A DNA stretch of 64,000 bases, from the NCBI RefSeq assembly GCF_030348945.1, contig NZ_JAUCEN010000001.1, positions 62,001-126,000 of the forward strand, given 5' to 3'. Shown here piece by piece: positions 41,708 to 50,168 of the stretch (positions within the stretch are counted from its first letter, which is position 1; each line of letters opens with the position of its first letter). This DNA comes from Peribacillus sp. ACCC06369 (GTDB lineage: Bacteria > Bacillota > Bacilli > Bacillales > DSM-1321). A program made the position numbers and the translations under genes. Below the pieces are notes generated by a model. It was not told the origin of the DNA, made no database searches, and saw nothing but the letters and a program-made list of their open reading frames with translations.

Positions 41708-41776
41708 ATGGAAACAATAATAAAAATTGAAGGATTAAAAAAATCTTTTAAAGAAAAAGAAGTCCTCAGAGGCTGA
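41708..41776 (+). pseudogene. Truncated ABC transporter ATP-binding protein start
   Basis: METIIKIEGLKKSFKEKEVLRG then TGA. This equals the beginning of ATPases such as 38029 (ISIKGLKKSFKDKEVLKG) and ends just before Walker A. The cassette lost its transporter here. A fragment of a similar ATPase, covering a later segment, lies at 55588. Confidence 0.75.
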
Positions 41777-42343
41777 AAAGCGATAGGGTGAAATAACCCT
41801 CCAAATCAATAATTTTGATATTGACCAAATTGAAATACCCGAAAAAACGTTAGTTAGATTTGAAAAATGAATTTTTTTGTTGAACTAACGGCGTGCGTTA
41901 GTTGAATATTACATTACTTAGAAATTATAAAACCTAAAAACAATAAGGCTATATAAAAACCCTGATTCTTCTGCTTAGCGTAGAAAAATCAGGGTCTTTA
42001 TTTCCAAAAAAATGTCTTATAATATCCGCGTTTTGTAGGCAGTACCCCATTATGAAAAAAACATTAGATCAATTTGTTACTATATCAAGGCCTCATTCTG
42101 AAAGGTTATAAAAAATTACAAAAAAGGCACATAAAATTGCGCCGTTTACATCGTATAAGAATATTATCCAACTATCAATACCTTTAAATTTGTATCCACA
42201 CTAAGTGGAGTGCACTTAGTGAAGCAATTTTTTTAGCATTATCAGGGGTTGTTGTATTACTTCCTATAATCCTGATAATATGAAATAGACATGCAAATAA
42301 CTGTGCTTTTCTTCAATATCAGCTAATAGAAGGTTTGTTGAAT
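41777..42343. other. Non-coding debris: repeat left arm, terminator, Tn3-type end
   Basis: 41880-41907 is a solo left arm (TTGAACTAACGGCGTGCGTTAGTTGAA). ACCCTGATT (41959) and AATCAGGGT (41988) form a terminator. GGCAGTACCCC at 42038-42048 is the reverse of a Tn3-like end (GGGGTACTGCC). 42299-42329 (CTGTGCTTTTCTTCAATATC) duplicates 39892-39918. No gene is supported. Confidence 0.5.
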
Positions 42344-42390
42344 AAATCCCAATCTCTCAGTGATATAAATGAGAGATTGGGATTTTTAAT
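42344..42390 (+). terminator. Rho-independent terminator
   Basis: AAATCCCAATCTCTCA pairs perfectly with TGAGAGATTGGGATTT around GTGATATAAA, followed by T residues. No intact gene lies upstream, so it is left over from a lost one. Confidence 0.75.
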
Positions 42391-42401
42391 ACTGGAATAT
42401 C

Positions 42402-42439
42402 CATAACGTTGTAAATCCGCGTTTTGCTGGCGGTACCCC
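42402..42439 (-). repeat. Tn3-family terminal inverted repeat, solo
   Basis: Read on the minus strand: GGGGTACCGCCAGCAAAACG, then CGGATTTACAACGTTATG, the 38-bp Tn4430-like end. Related ends lie at 36058 and 55482. No transposase is attached. Confidence 0.7.
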
Positions 42440-42557
42440 ATCGCCAGCAAGCTAAGCGCGCAAGAGATAATATAAAAGTTTGTTCTCTTTAATTTGCTAT
42501 GGTAACGCTAAAAATGCGCATGACAAAAAAACATCAAATAGGTTTTTTTAAAAAATA

Positions 42558-43714
42558 TTAGGCAGCTTTAAGTTTTTGTGACGTACAATCATACACAATA
42601 CCTAAGATATCAAAGACCGTTTTCTTGTTATAACGATGACATTTCCGTCCGTTTTTCTCCAAAAGGTGAAACAGACGCAGAAAAATTTTTGATAATTCTT
42701 TGGCGTCCTTTTGTAATCCTTGATAAAACAATAAATAATAGTCTTTTATCATATAGATGGATTTATATTCACTTAACTCCTTCTTTTTACTATCTAAAAG
42801 TAACTGACGCATTCTAAACATCGTAGATGAACAGAGTACCTAATAAGTTGCCCATACAAGTGACACTCTAAGCGTTCCCTCTTAATCTCTTTGCACTTGT
42901 CAATTTGAAAGAATGATTTCCATGTCTTAAATAGAATTTCAATCTGCCAACGTAACGAATACAGTTCAGAATATGTTCCGTTGGAACGTCTTCTAAAGAA
43001 AGATTTGTAATATATACGTTCATTCCACTTAATCGTTTGCTTCGGTCTTTATAGGTAATGCCCTTCATCATTCATTTTCTGTAAGTCGTGTAAGTCGAAA
43101 TACCCTAAATCCCTTATGTATAAGTCTTTCGGTTGAATGGTTAGTAGACTTGTGGAAACGAAGGTTTTATCATTTTCTCTCCCTTCTCCTACATAAACGT
43201 GGAGGAACTTCCCACTCAATAAGTCATATTCAAGTTGGATTTTAACACCTGCGGTATAGCTACTTCCGCCAGAACCTTGATAATGTGAAGCAAACTTATC
43301 AGGAAGTTGAAATGTTGTAGAATCTAGGATCCGAATACGTTTAAAAGTCGTGGAGTATGGATGAAGTATTTCTTGTGTTGAATGAATTCTTTGAGTTAGA
43401 AGATTAGCTTAAACTTGTTGAAGAAACTGTACGGCTGAACCATTAAATCGTTGATTAAGCCCTTCGGGGCTCATGAGGACACCTGTAGATGCTTCGAGAC
43501 GGCTACACAATTGTGTGAGTGGTGTACTCGCGACCTGTTGACTAAGCCATACACATAAAGCAATTAATTCTTGTGCTTGATAATTACTTGTATGTTGAAC
43601 AAAACCAACTTCTTTAGCTAATTGTTGTAGAGAAGATGGAGATAAGTAGTTTTGAAATTCTTGAGAAAAGAGATTCATTTCGTCTGAAACAAAAAAACTC
43701 ATAGAAAACGCCAT
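42558..43714 (-). pseudogene. IS4-family (IS231-like) transposase, multiply frameshifted
   Basis: Pieces in order: MAFSMSFFVSDEMNLFSQEFQNYLSPSSLQQLAKEVGFVQ...EGLNQRFNGSAVQFLQQV (43714-43409), then [45 protein letters not shown] (first Asp of the DDE triad), [17 protein letters not shown] (second Asp), [23 protein letters not shown], and a C-terminal [33 protein letters not shown]. The stop after FLQQV and several shifts make it inactive. Confidence 0.85.
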
Positions 43715-44007
43715 CCTTCCTGTATATTTCTACAAAAAGAATAGCGTTTTTTTCGTTATGATGATACAAATTTACCTTTGCTTGATGACGATGGGGTCCC
43801 GCCAACATTTTAACGAAAATATACGCTAAGCCTTCGGATGTGACCGGTCCCGACCGTCTCTCTTCTATAAAGGCTGTTTTTATGAAGTAAATCTTTTTGT
43901 TTTTGATAATAAAATGGGAATATTTGTTTTTGTGTGAATACGTCGAAAATATATAAAGCTGAACAAAACCTTGTATATTTTCGACTTGTTGCTAAAGTAC
44001 CAGTGTA

Positions 44008-44679
44008 TCATTCACATCTGTATTTGAACTGAGGCTCTGTCTGTATATAAAAAGCATTTCTTACTTGTGCACTCCAATTTGCAAAGGCTGATCTCCATTC
44101 AGGAGTGTTAAAGAATTGATCTACAGTTTGAGTTTCAGAATGCCAAACTATAAATAGGTTGAGTGGGGCAATTCCTCCTGCCCAAATTCCATTATTTGCG
44201 TCAGTATCTTCTTCCCTTACTAATAATAAGGGTAGACCAAATTGAAAAGCCATTGAAGGTTCTACTTGTGAATAAACTGATCCTATCCAGAATGGAGTGG
44301 ATGGTGGAAGGGGTCCTGCATTGACATCAACAGTTTGAATTTTAAAACGACGAAGGTTTACTGCCAACATTCCATAGCTTGATGAAACTAACCGACGAAT
44401 ATCAGTTAAAATGGATTCAGGATAACTTTCGCTTAATGGTAATGTACGCGGAAAAAGCAAAGCATTCTCAATCTCTAAAATTAGACGGTTTAGAAACCGT
44501 TGTTGGTTGTCATTTAAATGAGTTGTCGTACTTAAAAATATGGGAATACGATAAGCACGGTCAATACACTCTTGGTGTGCCGATTCTATTTTTGCTTTAT
44601 CTTCACGTAATGAGCTATGCTCATTATTCTTCACTTTCTCTTCATCCTTGCGTGAAGAGCTATTCTTATTTTTACCCAC
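44008..44679 (-). CDS. Passenger protein with a possible nucleoside-deoxyribosyltransferase/TIR-like Rossmannoid domain
   Basis: 223 residues from GTG 44679 (GGAGGTGAG 5 bases upstream). The first 35 residues are charged and contain two imperfect Lys/Ser/Glu repeats. The rest looks like one domain: RAYRIPIFLSTTTHLNDNQQRFLNRLILEIENALLFPRTLPLSESYPESILTDIRRLVSSSYGMLAVNLRRF, then GSVYSQVEPSMAFQFGLPLLLVREED and a tryptophan-rich C-terminus. The short-strand start, central I-x-S/SS-x-G-M-L region and 'S-x-x-EPSMAFQFGLPLLLV' recall nucleoside deoxyribosyltransferase or TIR-like folds used by defence effectors. This is inference; I do not know the family. Confidence 0.55.
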   Translation of the reverse strand: MGKNKNSSSRKDEEKVKNNEHSSLREDKAKIESAHQECIDRAYRIPIFLSTTTHLNDNQQRFLNRLILEIENALLFPRTLPLSESYPESILTDIRRLVSSSYGMLAVNLRRFKIQTVDVNAGPLPPSTPFWIGSVYSQVEPSMAFQFGLPLLLVREEDTDANNGIWAGGIAPLNLFIVWHSETQTVDQFFNTPEWRSAFANWSAQVRNAFYIQTEPQFKYRCE

Positions 44680-44900
44680 TTTCTCACCTCCTTTTTTTAT
44701 TAGTATATGGAAAAGGAATAAGTGAGTTTGGACAAAACAGGATTCCATAATAGAGATGCTTTATAAAAGTCTAAATTTGAATAGTTTTATAAAAAATTTA
44801 TTTAATTTAACTGAAGCAGGAAATAAGTAATTTATCATGGAGTTAGTATAGTTTCATGGACACATTTTAGTTAAGTCCTTACAATGATTTTTGAGAGGAT

Positions 44901-45185
44901 GTGTCCGTCTTGGAACGTAAGAATACAGGTAAAAAAAACAATAATGAATTCAAGAAGACTATTGTAGATCTTTATCACTCGGGTAATTCGGTCAAAGAAT
45001 TAAGCGGCGAATATGGCGTATCAGAAGTTACCATTTATAAATGGGTTAAAGAATTTACTCCAATCGGTTTAGGGGAAGAGTCCATGACTCCAAAGGAATT
45101 AGCCGCCATTCAAAAGGAAAACCTTCGGTTAAAGCAAGAAGTTGAAATCTTAAAAAAGGCTATGGCCATATTCGCGAAAAAGTAA
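44901..45185 (+). CDS. IS3-family transposase OrfA
   Basis: 94 residues from GTG: KNNNEFKKTIVDLYHSGNSVKELSGEYGVSEVTIYKWVKEFTPIG is the helix-turn-helix, followed by a leucine zipper (KELAAIQKENLRLKQEVEILKKAMAIFAKK). A -1 shift at the A-rich LKK codons would fuse it to OrfB, the usual way IS3 elements make transposase. Confidence 0.9.
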   Translation: MSVLERKNTGKKNNNEFKKTIVDLYHSGNSVKELSGEYGVSEVTIYKWVKEFTPIGLGEESMTPKELAAIQKENLRLKQEVEILKKAMAIFAKK

Positions 45186-46060
45186 CCGAAACAGATCTTA
45201 CCGAATTTATTGAGGAACACAAGAAACAATATCCCGTACAGAAGATGTGTGAAATACTAGAAATCCCAAGAAGCAGCCATTATCAGTCCCTTCAAATAGT
45301 CGTATCAAATCGCGAACAGGAAAACCAAGAAATCACGAAGGAAATTCATCTCATTTACCTGGAAAGCAAGGGACGATATGGGGCTCCAAAGATTCATGAA
45401 AGCTTATTAACCAAAGGGTTTTCCCTAAGTCTAAAGCGTGTTCAACGCTTAATGAGCAAGGCGAGAATTCGTTCTATTACTAAGAAAAAATACCGTCCCT
45501 ATCCATCTAAAGAAAAGGTTATTCAATTGGATAATTTGTTAAAACGAGACTTCACTACTCAGACCATTAATGAGAAATGGGTAGCAGATATTACGTATAT
45601 CCATACGTTAAAAGACGGATGGTGTTATTTAGCTTCGGTATTAGACCTTCATTCTAAGAAAATAGTAGGGTATTCATTTTCTCGTTCAATGACGACAGAA
45701 CTGGTCATAAAAGCTTTCAATAACGCACACCTATCACAAAAGCCCTCGGAGGGCTTAGTTCTTCATACCGATCTTGGCTCACAATATACAAGCAGTGAGT
45801 TTACTCAACATATCCAAAACCATCATATTAAGCAATCCTTTAGTCAGAAAGGTTGCCCGTACGATAATGCCTGTATTGAATCCTTTCATGCCCTATTAAA
45901 GAAGGAAGAAGTCAACCACGTACAATATCTAGACTATCAAACAGCTAAATTAGCGATGTTCCAATTTATTGAAGGTTGGTATAACCGAAAAAGAATTCAC
46001 AGCAGCTTGGGTTATCAAACCCCACAAGCCATTGAAGATCGAATTAGGAATACAGCTTAA
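45170..46060 (+). CDS. IS3-family transposase OrfB (DDE integrase domain)
   Basis: The frame reaches upstream of the ATG at 45245 (REKVTETDLTEFIEEHKKQYPVQKMCEILEIPRSSHYQSL), consistent with production as an OrfAB fusion. DDE residues: WVADITYIHT, LVLHTDLGSQYTS and NACIESFHALLKKE. All present, so the enzyme may be active. Confidence 0.92.
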   Translation: MREKVTETDLTEFIEEHKKQYPVQKMCEILEIPRSSHYQSLQIVVSNREQENQEITKEIHLIYLESKGRYGAPKIHESLLTKGFSLSLKRVQRLMSKARIRSITKKKYRPYPSKEKVIQLDNLLKRDFTTQTINEKWVADITYIHTLKDGWCYLASVLDLHSKKIVGYSFSRSMTTELVIKAFNNAHLSQKPSEGLVLHTDLGSQYTSSEFTQHIQNHHIKQSFSQKGCPYDNACIESFHALLKKEEVNHVQYLDYQTAKLAMFQFIEGWYNRKRIHSSLGYQTPQAIEDRIRNTA

Positions 46061-46239
46061 GATTTAACTTTTTAGTGTCCAAAATATTGACTCAAATCCA
46101 ATCATTAGCTATCCAAAATAAGCTTTTTGAATGAAGTCAATGTTGAGGAAAAAATATAACCCACAACAAGATTGTTGGAAAATGCTATATAGATATGAAT
46201 ACTTTGTGTTCAAAATTAACCATTTTATTATGTTTTATT

Positions 46240-46566
46240 CGGGGACCGTATCATAAATAGTGGTAAAGCGGAGAATCGAGCTGATTATATGCTCAAAGGA
46301 TACAAACATGTCGAGCTGCGAGAACGTGCGTTACAAGATCAACTCCAACGGGCAAGTGCATTAAACATTATCATCAATGCGATTAGTGTTTGGAACACGC
46401 TGAGCAAGCAACAAAACACCGCAAAAAGCAAGGTAAACTTCAGGAAGAACTACTAAACCATATTGGATGGGAACATATCAATTTCTTAGGCGAATACAAA
46501 TTCAATTTCAGGCAAAATTCGTCTCGCGATTCATTACGACCGCTGAAACAACAAGAGGTTGAGTGA
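46240..46566 (+). pseudogene. tnpA: Tn3-family transposase C-terminal remnant
   Basis: SGKAENRADYMLKGYKHVELRERALQDQLQRASALNIIINAISVWNTLSKQQN, then in another frame GKLQEELLNHIGWEHINFLGEYKFNFRQNSSRDSLRPLKQQEVE, ending at a stop 75 bases before the inverted repeat. This is the standard position of the tnpA 3' end in Tn3 elements. The 5' 2.5 kb is missing. Confidence 0.85.
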
Positions 46567-46685
46567 CTGGTGTTCGGGTTATACCGCCCGGACTATTGGG
46601 CTTAGAGTAAGAAAAACGCTAAGCCGGTCACATCCGAAGGCTTAGTGTATATTTTCGTTGAAATGTGGCGGGACCCCTTATGGAA

Positions 46686-47066
46686 CTCCCATGAAAATTA
46701 AAAAAGCACAAAATCTAGAAAAAACCACAACAAAATAGACTCAGTAAAAACGCTTTTTAAAAAAGGCTGAGCCTTATGAGTGATCTGATTGAGTTTGGTA
46801 AATCGTTAAACAAAAACCTCCAATCATACTTAAATTAGGTAGAGGCTAGCGCGACGACCAAAAAAGGATTAATCTCCCATGAGTGCTACCCATAAAGGGC
46901 GCGACAGTCGGTGGTACACCGTGGTCGTCGGAGTCAGACTAACGGATGGGCTCAAAGGCACCATAGTTCAACGACCTTCTTCGCCAGCCATTAAAACATT
47001 ATAGACATAGAGACTAATTTTCATTCTCTGTGGTGAAGCGCTGATTTTTGCGCTTCATGGATGGCT
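46686..47066 (-). mobile_element. Transposase-less IS110-family-like element, copy 2 (candidate bridge-RNA-only element)
   Basis: 377 bp nearly identical to 31600-31975 (one extra T and a few substitutions). Bounded by GGAACT on the left and CTAACGGGACAGG on the right, again the CT of the repeat right arm. Guide-like stretches on the minus strand are at 46962-46973 (CGTTGAACTATG) and 46938-46950 (CCCATCCGTTAGT). Its left flank TTATGGAACT begins right after the GGGACCCC end of the Tn3-like element. The repeat right arm continues to about 47090. Confidence 0.6.
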
Positions 47067-47307
47067 AACGGGACAGGTTAGCTGAAGAGTGCTGTTTGAT
47101 CTTTGTTAAATGGCGATATTCTTGAATAAAAGAAGGGATTATTCGTAAGTAACCGAACTATTAGTTTTACAATTAACGTAGGCTGGATAGCGCAATATTT
47201 TGCTTGCAGTTATAATGTTCACAGACGGACGTTTAATGTCTCCAATTCATCGGATGTTTACCAGTGACCTGTGTCAAACTATTAGGAGAAGGGAGCCAAG
47301 GTGTGTA

Positions 47308-47688
47308 ATGAAGAACCCTGATAAGATTTACAACACTGCGGTAGAGGCAACTTTAGAGGTGATTGGAGGAAAGTGGAAACCTGTGATTCTCTTTCATCTA
47401 ACATTTGGCAAGAAACGTAACAATGAATTGAAAAGCTTGATACCCGAAATTACTCAAAAAATGTTAACTCAGCAACTTCGGGAGCTAAAGGAGGAAGGTG
47501 TCGTCTTACGCATTTCGTATAATCAGGTTCCACCAAAAGTCGAGTATGAGTTGACAGACTACGGCTGGAGTCTAAAGGAGATCCTGCATCTGATGTGTAG
47601 GTGGGGGGATTCGCATATAGAGAGAAAGTACAGAGGAAGGGCTACCCTTCTGGCCAATCCACAGCTTGAAGACGTACAGAACATATAA
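47308..47688 (+). CDS. HxlR-family transcriptional regulator
   Basis: 126 residues from the ATG (MKNPDKIYNTAVEATLEVIGGKWKPVILFHLTFGKKRNNELKSLIPEITQKMLTQQLRELKEEGVVLRISYNQVPPKVEYELTDYGWSLKEIL), the HxlR winged helix. I prefer this start, with CAAGG upstream, over the frame beginning at 47200. Convergent with an SDR oxidoreductase gene, sharing a bidirectional terminator. It may respond to a reactive small molecule, as HxlR proteins often do. Confidence 0.88.
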   Translation: MKNPDKIYNTAVEATLEVIGGKWKPVILFHLTFGKKRNNELKSLIPEITQKMLTQQLRELKEEGVVLRISYNQVPPKVEYELTDYGWSLKEILHLMCRWGDSHIERKYRGRATLLANPQLEDVQNI

Positions 47689-47690
47689 GA

Positions 47691-47716
47691 AGCGGGCCTT
47701 GTATACAAGGCCCGCT
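47691..47716. terminator. Bidirectional terminator
   Basis: AGCGGGCCTT and AAGGCCCGCT are perfect inverted repeats around GTATAC, making a 26-base palindrome between the convergent HxlR and SDR genes. Confidence 0.75.
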
Positions 47717-47722
47717 ATGCGT

Positions 47723-48796
47723 TTATGGGATGACTTTGCGTTTCCGAAAGTCGTCGAAGATGTTCATAAACATCGCTTCGGTATCGACGTATTCGTGAAA
47801 ACCAAAGCGACGGGCCTTAGTTCCGTCGGCGAAGAAATCGTAATCCCAAGAGAACACGAAATCACCGAATTTCCAGGATGATAGGTCTTTATAGGAATGA
47901 CCAGCAAGTCCATGATTATCGACCATTTTGTTCCAAAGTGGCTCCTTGTCCGCCATGACAACGTCCAGTGACATCTGCAGCGGAGGCGCCGTCTCCAAGC
48001 CGAAATAGTGAGCTATCTTCGGCCATAATTCATTCCACCGGAACAGATCACCGTTCGTGATGTTAAATGCCTGATTGGCACAACGTTCTTCAGTCGCCGC
48101 CCATACCGTTGCCTTCGCAAGAAGCCCCGCATCCGTCATCTCCAAGAGACTGTCGTAAGCACCAGGCTTGCCGGGAAACCGCAGCGGAAGTCCAAGCTCC
48201 TTCGAAATTGAGGCGTAGATCGCAATAACCATGGCGAGGTTCATCGGATTTCCAAGCGAGAAGCCACAGACTACAGAAGGACGGAGCGCCGACCAAGTCC
48301 AAGCCTTACCTTTTTGCCTTTGTTCTAAGAAATCTTGCTGATCAACATTGAACTCGGGCGGCATATGATTAGCATCTGTCTCACGAGCAGGGGTCTTGAA
48401 TGGGCCGAGATGTGCTCCGTATACCTTGTAACCTTGCATCAAACTGACATGTATTAAGCCAGAGGCGATTGGTTCGATCGCCTCTACGGTGTTCACTAGC
48501 ATGGCGAGGTTGGGAGGAACAAGTTCGGCCCAAGTTGGACGGTCCTGATAGGCGGCATAGAAGATATGTGTTACCTCAGTTAAACAGCCTAGCTTCTCGC
48601 GGGTGTCGTCAATATTGAGTAAATCCGCAGCCACGTACCGGACACGGCCGTCAGAATCTCCGCCTCGACGTGATACGCCAATCACGTCCCAATCAGGGAG
48701 GGTAATTAGGTGATTAATGAGGTTACGACCGATGACACCATTTGCGCCTACGACCAAGGCGACTTTGCGTGTGCGTGTTTGAGGTACATTATTCAT
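47723..48796 (-). CDS. SDR-family NAD(P)-dependent oxidoreductase (PRISE/progesterone 5-beta-reductase-like)
   Basis: 357 residues. The Rossmann motif is VALVVGANGVIGRNLINHL (about 12-30). The NADP pocket is SRRGGDSDGRVRYVAADLLN, and SLMQGYKVYGAHLGPFKTPARETD carries the Tyr-x-x-x-Gly variant of extended SDRs known as PRISE enoyl reductases. High G+C relative to neighbours. Predicted to reduce activated C=C bonds; substrate unknown. GGAGCTGG precedes the ATG. Confidence 0.85.
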   Translation of the reverse strand: MNNVPQTRTRKVALVVGANGVIGRNLINHLITLPDWDVIGVSRRGGDSDGRVRYVAADLLNIDDTREKLGCLTEVTHIFYAAYQDRPTWAELVPPNLAMLVNTVEAIEPIASGLIHVSLMQGYKVYGAHLGPFKTPARETDANHMPPEFNVDQQDFLEQRQKGKAWTWSALRPSVVCGFSLGNPMNLAMVIAIYASISKELGLPLRFPGKPGAYDSLLEMTDAGLLAKATVWAATEERCANQAFNITNGDLFRWNELWPKIAHYFGLETAPPLQMSLDVVMADKEPLWNKMVDNHGLAGHSYKDLSSWKFGDFVFSWDYDFFADGTKARRFGFHEYVDTEAMFMNIFDDFRKRKVIP

Positions 48797-49403
48797 AGTG
48801 TTCCAGCTCCTTCTATACTGTGCTTAGTTCACTATTATTTTGCATCAAGGAACCACACTTGAGAAGTACGCACTTTGAAGTGTCATAAGCACTTTTTTGT
48901 AATCCAGCAGTACTCATAAGTAAAATCTTGGGTGTTAATAACATATAAACCTCAAAAAATCATTATAGGAATTGTTTGAAAATGTAATGATTATTCAACC
49001 CCGTTTTTTTCTTTATCCTCTCCTAAACACCAAGTTAATTTGTTTTCAAAATAGATCAGAATGCTGAAAATGCTCATTACTACGAGAGAGAAACGGATTT
49101 ACTGATGTTCTGGGAAGATCTTCAACAATCGGTCGCGATTTATTAGTAAGAATCGCTTTTTTATCGAACAAACGGGGAAGTTAGTTAAGGAAACCTCCCG
49201 AAAAAAATGTATTTACTACTATTATTTTACGTTTCTATTAATTATGAGGATTAAATTATTTGTTCAAGCTTACAATAAAACCGGTCCTTCAAGTGACACT
49301 GTTTGTTTAGTTCAAAACAGGACATTGGTAGGAAGGGGAATATAAAATAGGAGGGGAAATAGTAAGGTAGTGTGGAGGCACAAAAAAAGAGGGAGATGGC
49401 GGT
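48797..49403. other. Intergenic region with one degenerate interspersed repeat
   Basis: Only one feature is visible. At 49116-49190 TCTTCAACAATCGG, a stem GCGATT/AATCGC with T-run, and ACAAACGGGGAAGTTAGTTAAGG make a degenerate copy of the interspersed repeat. No coding frame is convincing. Confidence 0.5.
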
Positions 49404-49889
49404 ATTAAGAAATTACTTACTAGTTTGGTATTATTAGTAATGGCCCTAGGGATATCTTTTTCCACCGCTTCAGCATCTGCTGGAGGTTTTCACCACCCAG
49501 AAAGCTGGGATAAAAACTCTATTTTGCGGAAGGACACTCATGGGGTAGAGGTCAGAAATATGCAGTATATCCTGAATGTCTTGGGTTTTTATACGGATTC
49601 AGCAGTGGTTGATGTTGATGGGATTTTTGGGCCGAAAACCGAAGCGGGTGTAAAGAAATATCAAAAAGAAAACAACCTGAAAGTTGATGGTGTGGTTGGC
49701 CCTCGGACGTGGGATAGCTTCTCACAATACATTAAGAAGAATGGCAATGAAACTTATGGAGCAGGCGGAAACATGGGTCTCAGAATCAAATGGAAGTATG
49801 ACAATTCTTCCTATACATCCGGCTCTAAAGCCTATATTTACGGTAATGGAGATACATTAAGCGACCAATATCGCTTGTATGCGAATTAA
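49404..49889 (+). CDS. Secreted peptidoglycan-binding domain protein (probable ATT start)
   Basis: About 161 residues. KKLLTSLVLLVMALGISFSTASASA is a signal peptide, cleaved after ASA. It is followed by one PG_binding_1 repeat (ILRKDTHGVEVRNMQYILNVLGFYTDSAVVDVDGIFGPKTEAGVKKYQKENNLKVDGVVGPRTW) and a 35-residue tail without a recognised domain. The only start that gives a full signal peptide with a ribosome site (GAGGGAGATGGCGGT) is ATT 49404; a TTG at 49425 truncates it. No catalytic domain, so a cell-wall ligand role is inferred. Confidence 0.72.
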   Translation: MKKLLTSLVLLVMALGISFSTASASAGGFHHPESWDKNSILRKDTHGVEVRNMQYILNVLGFYTDSAVVDVDGIFGPKTEAGVKKYQKENNLKVDGVVGPRTWDSFSQYIKKNGNETYGAGGNMGLRIKWKYDNSSYTSGSKAYIYGNGDTLSDQYRLYAN

Positions 49890-49914
49890 AATACAGGATG
49901 GTCCTAACATATGA

Positions 49915-49947
49915 AAAACGTGTCTAAATAGGCACGTTTCTATTTTT
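49915..49947 (+). terminator. Rho-independent terminator
   Basis: AAACGTG and CACGTTT pair, with inner CTA/TAG, followed by CTATTTTTT. It ends the peptidoglycan-binding gene. A further hairpin with T-run, AATGCCC/GGGCATT with TTCTC/GAGAG, lies at 50049-50085. Confidence 0.8.
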
Positions 49948-50168
49948 TGCTTTCACGAGTTGTATGTTGTAATCTCCTTGCTTGCGTTGAGTTGGTCCGT
50001 GATTGATTTTGGGTGAATTTTTTATTGTCATGGTCAAACTTCGTAAAGAATGCCCTTCTCATAATCGAGAGGGGCATTTTTATAAAGCAAGTCGTCCTGA
50101 ATTATAGGTCTACCCTTATTGGCTATACATTCTAATTAAAATAATAAAGAAATCTTCTCCTTTTTCAT

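Larger units (their letters stand above)
44857..46081 (+). mobile_element. IS3-family insertion sequence (IS150-like)
   Basis: 1225 bp. Ends TGGACACATTTTAGTTAAGTC and, inverted, TGGACACTAAAAAGTTAAATC. Carries orfA and orfB in the IS3 arrangement with an A-AAA-AAG slippery sequence near the end of orfA (LKKAM). It appears complete. Inserted inside the Tn3-like element between the passenger gene and the TnpA remnant. Confidence 0.88.
43793..46677. mobile_element. Degenerate Tn3-like element with 38/37-bp inverted ends carrying a passenger gene
   Basis: GGGGTCCCGCCAACATTTTA...ATACGCTAAG (43793-43830, 38 bp) faces its near-exact inverse at 46641-46677, and similarity continues about 17 bp further inside. 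GGGG start, 38-bp length and TAAG end are Tn3-family features. Inside are an unknown passenger gene (44008), an IS3 element and the C-terminal remnant of TnpA (46240-46565). GTCGAAAATATA (43942) and TATATTTTCGAC (43974) form a 12-bp inverted repeat that could be a resolution site or terminator. No 5-bp target duplication is seen. Confidence 0.7.
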
